In this document: in pieces, positions 1 to 11,183 of the stretch
Layout of the letters: each line of letters opens with the position of its first letter
Numbering within the stretch: the stretch's first letter is position 1
From: Cladosporium sp. IMV 00045
Taxonomy: Eukaryota; Ascomycota; Dothideomycetes; Cladosporiales; Cladosporiaceae
DNA length: 54,193 nucleotides
NCBI GenBank assembly: GCA_001931905.2
Contig: MSJI02000704.1
Span: 1 to 54,193 of the forward strand
Direction: 5' to 3'
Translations under genes and position numbers: made by a program
Notes under the pieces: model-generated
Seen by the model: only the letters and a program-made list of their open reading frames with translations
Database searches by the model: none
Told to the model about the DNA's origin: nothing

Positions 1-1575
1 ATTGGCTCGAAGATCATCGACACTTTGAAGAACGCCCCTGCTGGCCAGGGCGCCAAGGCTGTCGAGGAGTACTGCTACGGCATCACACAGCGCAGGAACC
101 CGCGCAGCACACAGAACGGTCACGGCATCAGCACTGCCGCGAACGCAAACGGCGATGGAAGTGGCTGGATTGCGAAGGAGAACGGTGAGGAGCCCAAGGA
201 GATTTCCACCGCAGACCCTACCAAGCAACCGGCCAGCCAGACTACCCCTGAGGGCAACACTGTCCACGTGGATCAGGTTATCAAGGAAAGTGATGGTCCT
301 GGTCTTGCGGACCAGATCGAGGCTCTCAACATGGAGGGCGCGGAGCCTCAATTGCTCCCTTCAAGATTCGGCCAGTTCGGTGGCCAATACGTGCCCGAAT
401 CTCTCATGGACTGCTTGTCCGAGCTGGAGAAGGGCTTCAACGAGGCGAAGAACGACCCCAAGTTCTGGGAGGAGTACAGATCTTACTACCCTTACATGTC
501 AAGACCTTCTTCGCTGCACAAGACCGACCGCCTCACCGATTTCGTTCGTTCAAAGTCTGAAAACGGCAAAGGTGCCAACATCTACCTCAAGCGTGAGGAC
601 CTCAACCACACTGGTTCTCACAAGATCAACAACGCCATCGGCCAGATTCTGGTCGCTAGGCGTCTCGGTAAGACCGAAATCATCGCGGAAACCGGCGCTG
701 GTCAGCACGGTGTAGCTACCGCTACCGTCTGCGCTCGCTTCGGCATGAAGTGCACCGTTTACATGGGAGCAGAGGACGTCCGTCGTCAAGCCCTCAACGT
801 CTTCCGCATGAAGCTTCTCGGCGCCTCCGTCGTCGCCGTCGAAGCCGGCTCCCGCACCCTCCGCGACGCCGTCAACGAAGCCCTCCGCAAATGGGTCGAG
901 AAGCTCGACACCACTCACTACATCATCGGCTCCGCCATCGGCCCCCACCCCTTCCCGACCATCGTGCGCACCTTCCAAAGCGTCATCGGCTCCGAGACCA
1001 AAGAGCAAATGCAGGCCCTGACCGGCCGCCTCCCCGACGCCGTCGTCGCCTGCGTCGGCGGCGGCAGCAACGCCGTCGGCATGTTCCACCCTTTCTCCGA
1101 AGACGAGAGCGTCAAACTCCTCGGCGTCGAAGCCGGCGGTGACGGCATCGAAACCGACCGCCACAGCGCCACTCTGACCGGCGGCAAGCCCGGCGTCTTG
1201 CACGGCGTGCGCACCTACATCCTGCAAAACGCCGAGGGCCAAATCGAAGAAACCCACTCCGTCTCCGCCGGTCTCGACTACCCCGGCGTCGGGCCCGAGC
1301 TGTCCGGCTGGAAAGACAGCAGTCGCGCGCGCTTCATCGCCGCCACGGACGCGGAGGCTTTCCTGGGATTCAAGAATCTCAGCGAGTTGGAGGGTATCAT
1401 CCCCGCGCTGGAGACGAGTCACGCGATCTTTGGTGCCATGGAGTTGGCCAAGACCATGAGGGAGGACGAGAATATCGTTATTTGTCTGTCCGGTCGTGGC
1501 GATAAGGATGTGCAGAGCGTGGCGGAGGAGTTGCCGAAGATTGGACCGAAGATTGGGTGGGATTTGAGGTTCTAG
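1..1575 (+). CDS. TRP5: Tryptophan synthase, bifunctional alpha-beta enzyme (3' part, cut by left edge)
   Basis: Catalyses the last step of tryptophan synthesis in the cytosol: the alpha domain releases indole from indole-glycerol phosphate and the beta domain joins it to serine using PLP. The frame is open from base 1. The first ~32 codons are the end of the alpha domain, next comes a ~70-residue low-complexity linker, and the beta domain begins near [13 protein letters not shown]. The PLP lysine is in [10 protein letters not shown] (codon at 622-624). The glycine-rich phosphate-binding GGGSNA follows, and the C-terminal SGRGDKD is typical of the family. The stop is at 1573-1575. The start and most of the alpha domain lie outside the window, so there is no true start codon here. 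No intron is needed. The identification is secure; the symbol follows the yeast name (trp-3 in Neurospora). Confidence 0.97.
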   Translation: MGSKIIDTLKNAPAGQGAKAVEEYCYGITQRRNPRSTQNGHGISTAANANGDGSGWIAKENGEEPKEISTADPTKQPASQTTPEGNTVHVDQVIKESDGPGLADQIEALNMEGAEPQLLPSRFGQFGGQYVPESLMDCLSELEKGFNEAKNDPKFWEEYRSYYPYMSRPSSLHKTDRLTDFVRSKSENGKGANIYLKREDLNHTGSHKINNAIGQILVARRLGKTEIIAETGAGQHGVATATVCARFGMKCTVYMGAEDVRRQALNVFRMKLLGASVVAVEAGSRTLRDAVNEALRKWVEKLDTTHYIIGSAIGPHPFPTIVRTFQSVIGSETKEQMQALTGRLPDAVVACVGGGSNAVGMFHPFSEDESVKLLGVEAGGDGIETDRHSATLTGGKPGVLHGVRTYILQNAEGQIEETHSVSAGLDYPGVGPELSGWKDSSRARFIAATDAEAFLGFKNLSELEGIIPALETSHAIFGAMELAKTMREDENIVICLSGRGDKDVQSVAEELPKIGPKIGWDLRF

Positions 1576-2213
1576 ATGGCTCGCTCGCGCCTTTTCGGCA
1601 GCCCTCTCCTTTGCAGCTGCATGAATATTGGAGTCTTTTCCAGGCCTGGGGGAAAAATTATCGAAAGTTCTCTTGTTTTTGGAAGGAGCTTATGACTTGT
1701 GACGTGTAATTGTGTTCCTTTTATCTCTATTTCTTCTTTCTTGTCTCTGTTAGACAGAAACCAATCCTTATATAAAAGACATTGAATATGAGCTTGATAT
1801 TCGCTCAAAACAGCTTCATTACTCCTCACGCATCCATGACTGTCCTCTATTCTCCAGTGATCTTCTCAAATGAACCCCAGATGCTTCTCCGTGTACTTCT
1901 TGCCGGGCACATCGCGGCTCCTTCGGTCTTCTATCTCGCGCCGCGCGCGAGTGGCCTTTTTCTTTCCGATAAAATAGAACCATCGGTATTTCGTGAAGAG
2001 AGGTCATCGCCAGGCATCAGCGGCATTTCCAGATGGCCGGGCGATCTCAACCCCTCTCTCAATTGGGCACAGGACCGAAAGGCCGAAATCCAGCCTCTGG
2101 CGGCTCGCAACCGCTCAAGAATCACATACCGCGAACCGGCTTTTAGGACAAGCTAAAGCCCGCCTCAATCGCACACCACCGCCCTTCCAGATTCATCAAA
2201 CGCACCAGCCCAT
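1576..2213. other. Convergent intergenic region
   Basis: Lies between the 3' ends of the tryptophan synthase gene and the small minus-strand gene at 2214-2616. Short open frames on both strands have no domain, no splice partners and no family likeness. I see only 3' untranslated sequence. Confidence 0.6.
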
Positions 2214-2616
2214 TCACTTCTCCCCCTCCCCCTCCTTCTTCCCCCCCGTCCCAAAGATCGCCCGTCTGATCCCCCACGCAAACCCACCCTCACTCCTCAC
2301 CTGCTCGCCCGCTTCGCGGAAATCCCTCGCCATCGCGCGGCTCACGGCCGTGTCCCTCTGAGCCTCGGCGGCTTCTTGCTCGTGTCGCTCGTGTTGCGCG
2401 GGAGTGACGTTCTTTGCGAAAATCGGGTCTTCGCCTTCGCGCCGGGCTTGTTCTTTTAGGAGTTCGGGTTGGAGGGTTGTGTACACTTTGGGATGGGTTA
2501 GTCGAGGACAATGGGAGAAGGTTTTGGGGGTTTGCAGGGGAGGGTGAGAGCGTACTGGTGAAGACTCCGAGGGCGGCGGCCATTACGGGGCCGATCATTG
2601 CCATGCCGCGGCCCAT
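2214..2616 (-). CDS. Small membrane-anchored protein, unknown function (two exons)
   Basis: Exons 2616-2556 and 2485-2214, giving 110 residues. The 70-bp intron has a GTACGC donor, a CTAAC branch point and a CAAAG acceptor, and the join restores an ATG codon (T-M-Y-T). Residues 1-20 form a short hydrophobic, Gly/Ala-rich segment with a few Met, which looks like a membrane anchor or mitochondrial signal-anchor. The remainder is charged and helical (many E, R, K, Q), as in small inner-membrane or assembly proteins. I do not recognise the family. It is divergent from the GatC-like gene at 2997, sharing a 380-bp upstream region, which would suit a mitochondrial role but does not prove one. The intron signals and the clean change in composition at the join are the main support for the model. 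Confidence 0.6.
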
Positions 2617-2996
2617 TGTTGCTTTTGTGTGGTTTTGAAAGGAGCTTGGAAGAGCGCGTGGGTGTTCGATTGAGAGATTGTGAATAAGATTCCTTAGGTG
2701 AAGTTGGTGAGGACTATAGCGACAATTTGTATGTCCAAGTAGTTGTATAGGTGAGGTACTACATATGTAGTATAGATGTAATTGATAAGTTGGCTATGTC
2801 ATTGATCTTCACGTCGAAAGTCGGAGGATCCGAGCTCCTCCTCCGCGCGTGAGCATGTGTGGTCGGTCTGGCTGTTTGGACTTCGTGGAATCGACACGCA
2901 AGTTTCTACGTGGATAAATATACGACAAGGGAAAAAAAAGATTAGTCGAGCCATCTTGTGTCAATAACACTTCGACTCGAATACAAATAATCAATC
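2617..2996. promoter_or_regulatory. Shared divergent promoter region
   Basis: 380 bp between two divergent start codons (2616 minus, 2997 plus). A short GC-rich inverted sequence lies near 2820-2850 (CGGAGGATCC..CTCCTCCTCCG). No recognised binding site could be named. Confidence 0.5.
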
Positions 2997-3560
2997 ATGT
3001 CGACTCTTGCCCTGCAAAGAGCAAGGCAATTCCAAATCGGAGCCCGGCGAGCCTTCACAACATCCAGCCAACACCAACAAAAAGTAGATGTCCATGACCT
3101 CCTATCTCGACCAACATGGTCCGTCTCATCTCTCTTGCCCAAATCTTCAGAATCAACTACAACAAACTCAACAACGCAAATAACACCCACCCAACTCCGC
3201 CACCTCCTCAAACTCTCCGCCCTGCCGCCACCCAAAACCCCCGACGAAGAGCAGAAAATGCTCACCACCCTCTCCTCACAACTCCACTTCGTGCAGGAAA
3301 TCCAGAAAGCCGACACGATGGGCGTTAAACCACTGCAAAGTCTGCGCGACGAAACTGCCGCGGGAGAGAGGGAGGCTGAGTTAGGCATGGAGGCGTTGAA
3401 GGAGGCGATGGCTGCTGAGGAGGTGAGGGGGAAGTTCCATCGGAGGATTAGGAGGCGGAGGGAGGGGAATGGGAGTGGGGAGGAGGGGTGGGATGTTCTT
3501 GCCACTGCTGGGAAGAGGACGGGGAGGTTTTTTGTGGTGGAGGGTGGGAAGGGTTCCTGA
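2997..3560 (+). CDS. Mitochondrial glutamyl-tRNA(Gln) amidotransferase subunit, GatC/Gta3-like
   Basis: Single exon, 187 residues. The N-terminus (MSTLALQRARQFQIGARRAF) is rich in R, A and S and has no early acid, a good mitochondrial targeting peptide. The central part carries the pattern seen in fungal Gta3/GatC-type subunits: a DLLSRPTWSVSSLLP segment, a helical stretch after TPTQLRHLLKLSALP, and then LHFVQEIQKADTMGVKPLQSL, which resembles the GatC signature. These subunits help convert Glu-tRNA(Gln) to Gln-tRNA(Gln) in mitochondria. The C-terminus is basic and poorly conserved. Assignment to Gta3 rather than GatF is inferred from the GatC-like motif. Confidence 0.75.
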   Translation: MSTLALQRARQFQIGARRAFTTSSQHQQKVDVHDLLSRPTWSVSSLLPKSSESTTTNSTTQITPTQLRHLLKLSALPPPKTPDEEQKMLTTLSSQLHFVQEIQKADTMGVKPLQSLRDETAAGEREAELGMEALKEAMAAEEVRGKFHRRIRRRREGNGSGEEGWDVLATAGKRTGRFFVVEGGKGS

Positions 3561-4353
3561 ATGATTGGTTGACTTTGGGGGTGTGGTTTGATGAGGTCGA
3601 CTGAGTCTGGAGGGTTTTTGAGCAAAGCATCCTACGCGTACCGACACATGTCGTGTTGATGTCCGGCACGCTGGAGAGGCGGGCTGGAATGCCTGGCTTT
3701 AAGACGGTTTTTTGATGCCTAGCAAATGGCTCGAAGCTTCTGGGGTGGGCAAACTTCAATGTCTGGCTTCTCAGATGATTCTGATGCTTGTGCAGAGGTT
3801 ACGGGCTGCTAGACACGAGACTCATCGACTTCGACCAACACTCTCCTTGGTGTGAGAGTGGGGATAGCCGGCCTCCCAAGCCGCCTGCATTTGCACACCC
3901 TGACTTCCAGTTCCCATAGTTGCCTCGGATTGACGGCAAGGCGATGTGCGATGTCAAGATTCCATCATCGACGGCATCCTTCCATGCCGCAAAGAAGCAT
4001 GAAGACAAGATCCTGCTTCACCTGGTGTTTTACAAAATCGACTGGAGAAGGAATAGTCCAAGCCGCAAGATATCAAGTGGTGAAAACAATTTGACCAGCC
4101 ATACAAGCCGGAGTGGATTTCAAGCGCCTTTGTGCATATTTACTCAAACCCAACTTACGGCAGCCAGTGGAGCCTCGGATCCGGAGCTTTGAGGAAGAGA
4201 ATTGCGGAGCGGACGAAAAGTTGCTACAGGAAACCTTCTATGTTGTATTGCCGTCATATCATCTATAGAGGATCTCGAAAGAACGAGCGCAGTATCCTCG
4301 CCAGTCATACAAGCCTCTCATCCAACCCATCTCATTAAATCATGCCAATCCTA
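3561..4353. other. Convergent intergenic region
   Basis: 793 bp between the 3' ends of the GatC-like gene and the sugar transporter. Short overlapping frames only; none shows a domain, targeting signal or splice-linked continuation. Confidence 0.55.
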
Positions 4354-6163
4354 TCAAGCCTTCGAGTCCTTCTCCTTGTGGACATCGACCTTCTCATCGC
4401 CCTCCTCATAGTCGACGCCAGCCTTCTCCTTCTCCACCTCGATCGCCTTCTCGACATCCTTGGCCCTGGTCTCGGCGTCGACCGCACCGAAAACGACGTC
4501 GATTTCCTCGAGCGTCAATTGCTTAGTCTCTGGCACGAAGACCCAGACGAAAACCGCCATGCACATGCAGAAAATGGCGAACATCAGGAAAGTCCGCCAG
4601 CCGATGCTGTTGATCGCTTCGGGAGTGATTTTCGTGATGACGAAGTTGAAGAGCCATTGCGTGGCAGCTGGAAAAAGGCGTTAGTTTGCGCTCGTTCATG
4701 GCAGGGGAGGAAGGGCTTTGCAAAACATACCGGCAAGACCGACACCGTACGCGCGCAGTCTGGTGGGGAAAATCTCAGACACCAGCACCCAAGGCACGGG
4801 GCCCCAAGAAGCACTGTATCCGATGACGAAGAGGTAAATCATGGCGACCATGGCCGTGCTGGCCTGGCTGACTCCGCCGCCAGCCTCGGGGTCGGGAGGG
4901 TGGGTGGCCAGCACGGCGCCGATGATGAACATCATCGCCGCCATCCAGAAGCCACCGGCGACGAGACTCCACTTGCGACCGAAGCGGTCGATGCCGATGA
5001 ACAAGAAGAGGCCTGTGGCGACCACTTTGACTGTGCCGTAGATTCCGGTCGCGAACATGGAGGAGTCTGCGGCGCTGAGACCGACGGTTTGGAAGATTTG
5101 GGGTGCGTAGTAGCCTGGTGAATTAGGTCAGCTTGTTGGCCATTATAGTTGCGGGAGTGAGCTTGATTCGAACTTACCAATAGAGTTGGTGCCAGAGAAC
5201 TGCTGCCAGAACATGATGATGAAAGCAATGATGAAGCGCTTGCGGTTACCAGGTGTAAGGCACTCTCTCCAAGTCACGCCCTCGGTCGCGTTGAGCTCTT
5301 CCTCGATCGAAGCCCTGATCTCAGCCATCTCCTGGATGATGATGGGATCATCCGGCGTCTTGCATCGGACGTGAGCGAGAGATGCGATGGCTTGGTCGTG
5401 GCGACCTTTCTTGCAGAGCCATCTGGGACTTTCCTTCAGGAAGAAGAGACCGATGGACATCAGACCGCCGAGGACGAGCTGCATGGCGACAGGGACACGC
5501 CATTGCTTGGTGCTGTGGGGGATGTGGAGAGAGCATCCGTAGTCTGTAAAGGACGGTCAGATCGACGAGCAAGCTTGGAATTGCTCTCTAAAAGTGACTT
5601 ACCAAGCCAGTATGCAAAGGTAGATCCAATCACCAGCATTTCTTGGAACAGACCAGCAATGCGACCTCTGATCTTCGGTGGCGCAGCCTCAGACACAAAG
5701 ACGGACATGACAGCACTGCAGCCACCAATTCCCAGACCGGATATGACTCTACCTCCGTAGATCATGCCAATGTTGCCGCTGGTGGCCGTCTGCAGCGCAG
5801 CTCCAATGTTGAAGAGCATGCAGAAACCCATGAGAGTGTAGAGACGGCCCCATTTCTCGTTGATGAAGGCGGCTGCGATGGCGCCGAAGAAGGATCCCGC
5901 GGTGAGGAGCGAGACCACGTTGGATGAGACGGAGGCGTTTTTCTCGTCGGCGAAGCCGTCGCTGCCTTGCGGGAGGCCGAAGTCGTCTTTAAAAGAGCTC
6001 ATGGCTAGGACACCGGACATGACACCTGCGGTATGGTTAGCAATTTTATAAACATGTTGGTGAATATCTAAATTCGACAACACTCACCAGTGTCAAAACC
6101 GAACAACATGGCGCCCATGTAGGCCACGCCCGTGAGGAGGTAAACTCGCCTGTTCTCAAACAT
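4354..6163 (-). CDS. MFS sugar (hexose-type) transporter, five exons
   Basis: Exons 6163-6088, 6025-5603, 5543-5178, 5114-4731 and 4667-4354 give 520 residues. All four introns (59-63 bp) are in phase 1 with GTGAGT, GTAAGT or GTATGT donors. The protein is a 12-helix plasma-membrane porter of the sugar porter family. It starts MFENRRVYLLTGVAYMGAML and continues FGFDTGVMSG. It has the loop-motif form SGLGIGG, PESPRWL-type KESPRWLCKKG after helix 6, QQFSGTNSIGYY in helix 7, IDRFGRKWSL and the end motif PETKQLTLEEID. These motifs are those of glucose/hexose carriers such as RGT2, RCO3 and Ght; the actual substrate cannot be read from sequence. The tail is long, acidic and lysine-rich. The start at 6163 is the conventional one; the frame remains open upstream but has no ATG close by. 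Confidence 0.9.
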
Positions 6164-7261
6164 GATGGGCGATCTGATGCGACGATCGTTGAGATGGTAG
6201 GGAAGAGAAAGAGGGCTGAGATTGGGAAGGGAGTCGCATATTTGACCACTGCTCTATCTTTCATAGCCCGACCGCCAGCATGCTGCCCTCTTCGGCCTTA
6301 GACCAGGATCAGGTAGCAGCAGTGCTGGCCATTCTCTGTTTTTCGCCGTCCCACCCTTAGATGCATTCTCCTCTCCTCGCCTTCCTAGGTCCGTCCGAGA
6401 CGAGAGACCAGCCAGGGCCATGTTGCCGTCAAAGCCGTCTCCACAAGCCCTTCTCCGGACCTTGTGGGGATTTCGTGTGGGAGGCAAAAAAGCATGGAGA
6501 TGCGAAATTCTCTGGCGGCACGACAGTGGAGACTGGTTGAGCACGGTTCGCTGATCCTCTATGGGGCCCCAGTGAGACGGAAGGTCTGTGTGGGTGGGTG
6601 GCGGAAGGTCGTGACACACACTGTTTTCGAGCTTGTTGTGTCGTCTTGAAGGCATTTTTGTGGTCGAATCTCTAGTGCAACATCATTTTTTTGCGAGTAT
6701 TATCGAAACAGGCACCACGCCACACCACAGCAAAAACTATCCTCGAGGTAAGGACAAGCCTTTGCAATCGACGTCAAGACACGCCAACCGAACAAACGCT
6801 CCGGCAAGCCGGCCGGATGAATACCCTTGGCTAGATGCTTGTTGGCGCCCTGCGGATAGCCAAAGCTGGAATAGCATATCTCGCTCGACAATTTTCCACC
6901 AACCATGAATTCCTCCGAACCGTCTGGCGTCCGCCCTTGTAAGAACTTGTAAGACTCTCGGCCACGTGCTCGGCATGTGAGATTGTTGAACGAGATCTGT
7001 GAGGTGATCCGCCTTGCCGCTGGTATCCTATTTGCTTGCACGAATTGTTGTTGATGCCATGGCTGTTTGCGTCGGGACATCCTTTCGTCCTGTCCTTGGA
7101 ATTGCTGGTTTCTGGTTCCTGGGCGTGAGCGTGGCGAGATAGGACATTTGATGCGCCGACGTGGCATCGCGGCATGTGCTTGCGAAGCAGGATCCTGTTG
7201 CAGATTTGATTCTTCCGTACGATTGTAGTGATCCAAGCACTAACGTCATGTAGCGGTAAGG
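6164..7261. other. Upstream region of sugar transporter
   Basis: About 1.1 kb between the sugar-transporter start and the tandem repeat. Several mutually overlapping frames on the minus strand (the longest about 178 codons, 7236-6700) have arginine/serine-rich, non-protein-like composition. I treat the region as promoter and spacer; no site could be named. Confidence 0.5.
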
Positions 7262-7690
7262 CTGGTTCCACAAGCATTATGTGCAATGTACTGATTTTCA
7301 TCCAGACTGCAGGAGTACTGTCGATCGCCTCAGTGTGGTGAACTCTCTACCTACACGACATCAGCCTTTTTACATCCATTTGTGCGATTGGAAATAATGT
7401 TCGTCATGGGTTGGATGATACCGAGAGATGGTGTGCTACAAGCAGTTGTATCTCCCTGATTATCGTACGGAGTGCAGAAATGATATCGATCGCCTCAGTA
7501 TGTTGAATCCCCTACATGCATGGCATGAGCCTTGCCACATCCATTCGTGCGATTGGAGACTGTTTGGATTGTCTGCCGCAAGAATTGATCGATAGGGCTG
7601 ATGTTCCATAAGCAGATGCATCTCCCTGATTTCTTTACAGGGTGCAGGAATTGTGTCGATCGCCTCAGCATGTTGAATCGCCTACATGAT
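7262..7690. repeat. Imperfect tandem repeat, unit ~169 bp, ~2.5 copies
   Basis: The 13-mer TCGATCGCCTCAG recurs at 7321, 7486 and 7656 (spacing 165 and 170). CATCCATT(T/C)GTGCGATTGGA recurs at 7373 and 7538, TCTCCCTGAT at 7451 and 7621, and (C/T)AAGCA at 7271, 7439 and 7609. The copies have diverged noticeably, so the array is old. It lies just 3' of the permease gene ending at 7719 and ~1.1 kb upstream of the sugar transporter. It contains no convincing coding frame. Confidence 0.85.
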
Positions 7691-7718
7691 TCGATACAAT
7701 AGCGATGTTTCCCATTCC

Positions 7719-9901
7719 TCACAAAGTATACAGCTGCGGCTCCCTCCCAGACCCCTCAAAACTCGCCTTAATCCTCCTATTCGCCCTCACAAGAGCAGTC
7801 TTCATAACAACACAACAAGCGATACTCAGCACCGAAAAAGCTATCATGAGTATCATCGCCTTGACATACCGCGGCTCCTCGCCCGCGCTGAAGAAATAAG
7901 GACTCCCAAAACAAAACTGTCAGCCTGGGTTTCGCTCAACACCAATCAGACCACACCAGAAGCCTCTCACCAAATATTCCCCGCCTGCCCGAGCACGTTA
8001 ATAATAGCAGTAGCGCATGCCCTCTTCTCCGGCGTCTGACTAGTCGTGCTCGCGCCCCAAGCGAAAACCAGACTGTTCCCCGTGAAGCAGCCGGCGATGT
8101 AGAGGAAGCTGGCGAAGTACCTGGCGGGCACGTTCAGGGTCGCCACGGAGATTACGAAACCGACGATGGCAACCGTCATGGACGCGATGATGTGCCAGCC
8201 GCGCTCATTGGTGCGGTCGCTGCTGTAGGCCATTGCGAAGGTGATCAGGGCGCCGATCAGGTAGGGAGGTGCCGTGCAGACGAGCGTGATGGTGTTGGAG
8301 CCCAGGTTGAAGCCGCGCACGATGCTGGGGTAGAAGTTGTTGAAGCCGTAGGCGGAGTGGTTGCTGGAGAGCATGATGGACTGGTTCGGATCGTTAGCTT
8401 GAACTGCTCTTCTACGCTGTGCTAACGAAAGTACTTACAAAAATCCAGACGCGGTAGTCTTTAGCTGCCAACTTGAGACCGTACCAAATGGAATGATCAG
8501 ACTCTTTGTCCGACACTCTGTCAGCTTCGATTCGCTCCTGCGCTAGCTCGCGTTCAGCTTCGTTGAAGAGCCATTTGCCAGCTCCGGAATTGGAGTGTGG
8601 GAAGTCTGGAAGGAGGAGGATCGCGACAAGGCCCAAGAAAAAGCTTCCTGCTCCCTCGATGATGAAGAGCCATTGCCAGCCGGCCAAACCTCTGATCAAA
8701 TGGTCAGCGTTACAAACATTCAAAAGTGGAAATACAGGAGAAGCTGCAGGGTTCAGATCGGCAAGGGACGAAATACCTCGCACCGTCAAGTCCAGCAAAG
8801 ATGCCAGCAGCTAGCAAGCCTGAGAACGCGGTCGCGAGAACCAAGCCAGAGTACAGAATTGCCGTTCTCAACGCAAGCTCTTTCTTTGTGTACCAGCATG
8901 ACTTTTATATAGTCAGTCTCCGTGAGCAATAGTGAGTGGCTGACTTACAAGCATGTAGAAAGCACCTGTGAAATTCGATCAGTACTTTACTCAAAAGCTG
9001 AGCAGTATTTCGTGTCGCCTACCTGGAAAGAAGGGCGCCTGTTTTCCTAGTCAGCCGAATTCGTCTAGTCGTAACGGAATAGCTGTCTTACCTCGGCGAT
9101 ACCCAAACAAAAGCGCACAGCGACCAGTCCACCAAAGCTGGTCGTGCCAGCCGTAGCCTAGGGTGTTTTGTCAGTTCTCGAATCCTAGGAACGGCAGGCA
9201 ATCTCAAAAGCCACAAAATACCAAGAGCAGAAAGCCTGGCGCAAGTATCCTGGCATCCTGATTCAGAAAAATCGAGTGACTTACCGCAGAGATACAAGAC
9301 CAAACACAGACCCAAAATGGCATGTACAACGACGGCCGTACTTTGGTCAAGACCATGTTACTGGGCACTTGCATGAGCACATAGCTATGTCTTTGTCAGT
9401 CTCAATTGATCTTTTCCGTCATCGATGTCAAATATCGAAACGGACCCAACGCTCAGAATCGACACTGCGACGCTGAAGTCATTTCCGGTCAACCCCAGAT
9501 CTTCTTCGAATGAGTTGAGACGAGCTTGTCTGCAATGTTTATCGTTAGCCCAAGACGCTCTACAAAATCCGTAGTCGGATCGAAAAGGCGGAATGTACGC
9601 AATGTTATTCCGATCGAGATAGCTGTCCGTCCGTCAGCACCATCATCCCAATCATAAGTGTGATATCGCGATTGACGAACTTGAACAAATACAGCGTCCA
9701 AACAGTCGGGAGCAAAGTCACATCAAGCTTCCTGACGATTCTCCTCTCGCGCGCCCGCCACGCTTCGTCTCTCGCCTCGGTGTTGGCGACATCTTGGCCG
9801 GCGTCTTCGATGCGATCGACGTGCGAGCTTTCCTTTTCTTTCTCTTTCTCTGCTCCTCCAAAGGAAGAGTTGCGGCGGTCACTGATTGATAGGAAGCGCA
9901 T
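7719..9901 (-). CDS. MFS permease of the allantoate/DAL5 (ACS) family, eleven exons
   Basis: Exons 9901-9681, 9622-9599, 9529-9446, 9384-9285, 9157-9092, 9038-9023, 8965-8949, 8901-8777, 8691-8439, 8380-7971 and 7902-7719 make a 499-residue protein. Joined, they give the family landmarks: TLYLFNYLDRNNIAQARL (TM1), GNDFSVAVSIL, YVLMQVPSNMVLTKVRPS, FCLGIAEAPFFPGAFYML, RGLAGWQWLFIIEG, NNFYPSIVRGF and GQAGNI with PYFF in the last helices. The family carries anions such as allantoate, ureidosuccinate, nicotinate, pantothenate or small peptides with protons. Three exons are tiny (24, 16 and 17 nt) yet encode core motif residues. The last join (7971/7902) is the least certain: an acceptor at GGGAG gives N-I-C-P-Y-F-F, while the nearer CAG would shift the frame. 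The N-terminal ~55 residues are polar and cytosolic. Confidence 0.87.
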
Positions 9902-11039
9902 TTTTGCGGCAGGAATGGGAGAGATGAGATTGGCATATTAATCGAAATTTATGGTCTGTGTTCACGATGAGTATTTGAAAAACATGGCATTGGATCGACA
10001 GCAATCCGTTATCGGAGGAAGCTGTTGATTGTCAACCCCTCGTTATACAGGTCTTGTTTCCGGCGCGGCGTACGTCTGAGGAAGCTATATGGACTTGCGC
10101 TTTTGCGCTTTGCTGTTAGATCTTCTAGGCTGGGGAAGATTAACATCTTTAAGAGGCTTACAAGGCTTGTGAGATCTTCAATTTTGGCAAAGGGCAGGCG
10201 AATAGGGTTCGATATGAGATGTTCATGAGCATTCTTCTTCAGTATTCGAGGTCTAGTGACTTGTTTGATAGGTCAGTCGCTGTCAAAAGCCTCACTTATC
10301 TCGAAGATCGACATTTGCGAAAGTTGCCGTCTTTTTACGACATTCGCGGTAAGTTGTGATCTAGTATGCCGAAGTCGCAATGGAGGACGTTCTCGTCAGA
10401 AAACCAAAATTCTTCTCGAGGAGATCGAGGACGAAAGCATCAATAATCTGGTGCCTTGAGGATACTGTAAATTGGCCACGCAATAGAGGCTTAGAGGCAA
10501 GCCGCTTTGCTGGTGGTTGGGCGTGGACGATGTGTTGCAACATTACTGGGCGCGCGGCATTTTTTTTGAATTTTGAAAACTCAAGAAGGAGCTGTGCCAC
10601 GATCGAGTCGTTGTCCATGTCTAAGCGACGACAAGAAAGCGGTTGCGTAGGCAGGATCGGGCCCTCATCGACGTGCAGACCTTCCGGTATATCGTCGTGT
10701 TACGAGACGCGGGAATATGTCTTCGGGGAGATATGAGAGGTCGATGCAAAACAATACCAAGGCAAAGACCTTGGCGCTATAGCCTAGGCGGTTTAGAATT
10801 TTGCGCAGCAACTTCAGGCCGACGAGCGATTTTCGTGCTGGGTGAGCGAACAGGTCAGGCAGAAGAGAAAGGTGTGATTCCTCGCCGTTGTTCTCAACGA
10901 GTCCGGCTGTGTCTGGGCGTGTATGAAGAAAGAAGAAAGAAGAGGCGACGGGTCAAAGCGATGTTGTTTCAGCTGCGCCCTCCGTGAATGAGTTGCGATG
11001 GTGATGCGACGATCATGATGATGCCTGTCCAGCGGCCAA

Positions 11040-11072
11040 GTGGCTGTGGCGGTGGCGAGTGTCTGTGGCGCA
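11040..11072 (+). promoter_or_regulatory. Calcineurin/Crz1-response-like motifs upstream of Ca2+-ATPase
   Basis: GTGGCGCA at 11065-11072 matches the yeast Crz1 consensus GNGGC(G/T)CA exactly. GTGGCTG at 11040-11046 and GAGGCTG at 11188-11194 resemble cores of known calcineurin-dependent elements. PMC1-type Ca2+ pumps are classical Crz1 targets in yeast and other fungi, so the placement about 0.6-0.77 kb upstream of the start codon is suggestive. Eight-base matches are common by chance, and binding is an inference. Confidence 0.35.
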
Positions 11073-11162
11073 GAGAGACAATGGCCAGTCGGCTAGGTTC
11101 GATTCGTTTTCACTTGTAGATCCAGGCGCTTCGCGGACTCCTGAAGAAGGCAGCATAGCCAG

Positions 11163-11183
11163 CACGTGCGCTAAGAACACGTG
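11163..11183. promoter_or_regulatory. Pair of CACGTG E-boxes
   Basis: Two perfect CACGTG palindromes at 11163-11168 and 11178-11183, centres 15 bp apart (about 1.5 helical turns). This site is bound by bHLH factors such as Cbf1/CpcA-linked or SREBP-like proteins in fungi. Function here is not known. Confidence 0.4.

Noticed and set aside
550..1422. 290-codon minus-strand frame inside tryptophan synthase
   Set aside because: It lies wholly opposite a conserved coding region; composition (Gly/Ala/Asp/Val-rich) is that expected from the complement of GC-rich codons.
1782..2361. Two plus-strand frames of about 120 codons after tryptophan synthase
   Set aside because: No domain, no splice partners, Pro/Ser/Arg-rich, and the second overlaps the better-supported minus-strand gene.
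6700..7301. 178- and 156-codon minus-strand frames upstream of the sugar transporter
   Set aside because: Several frames are open together in the same place, composition is not protein-like, and they run to the edge of the tandem repeat.
10025..11000. Series of plus-strand frames of 67-118 codons
   Set aside because: Basic, Arg/Cys-rich and low in structure; no introns connect them and no family is recognised.
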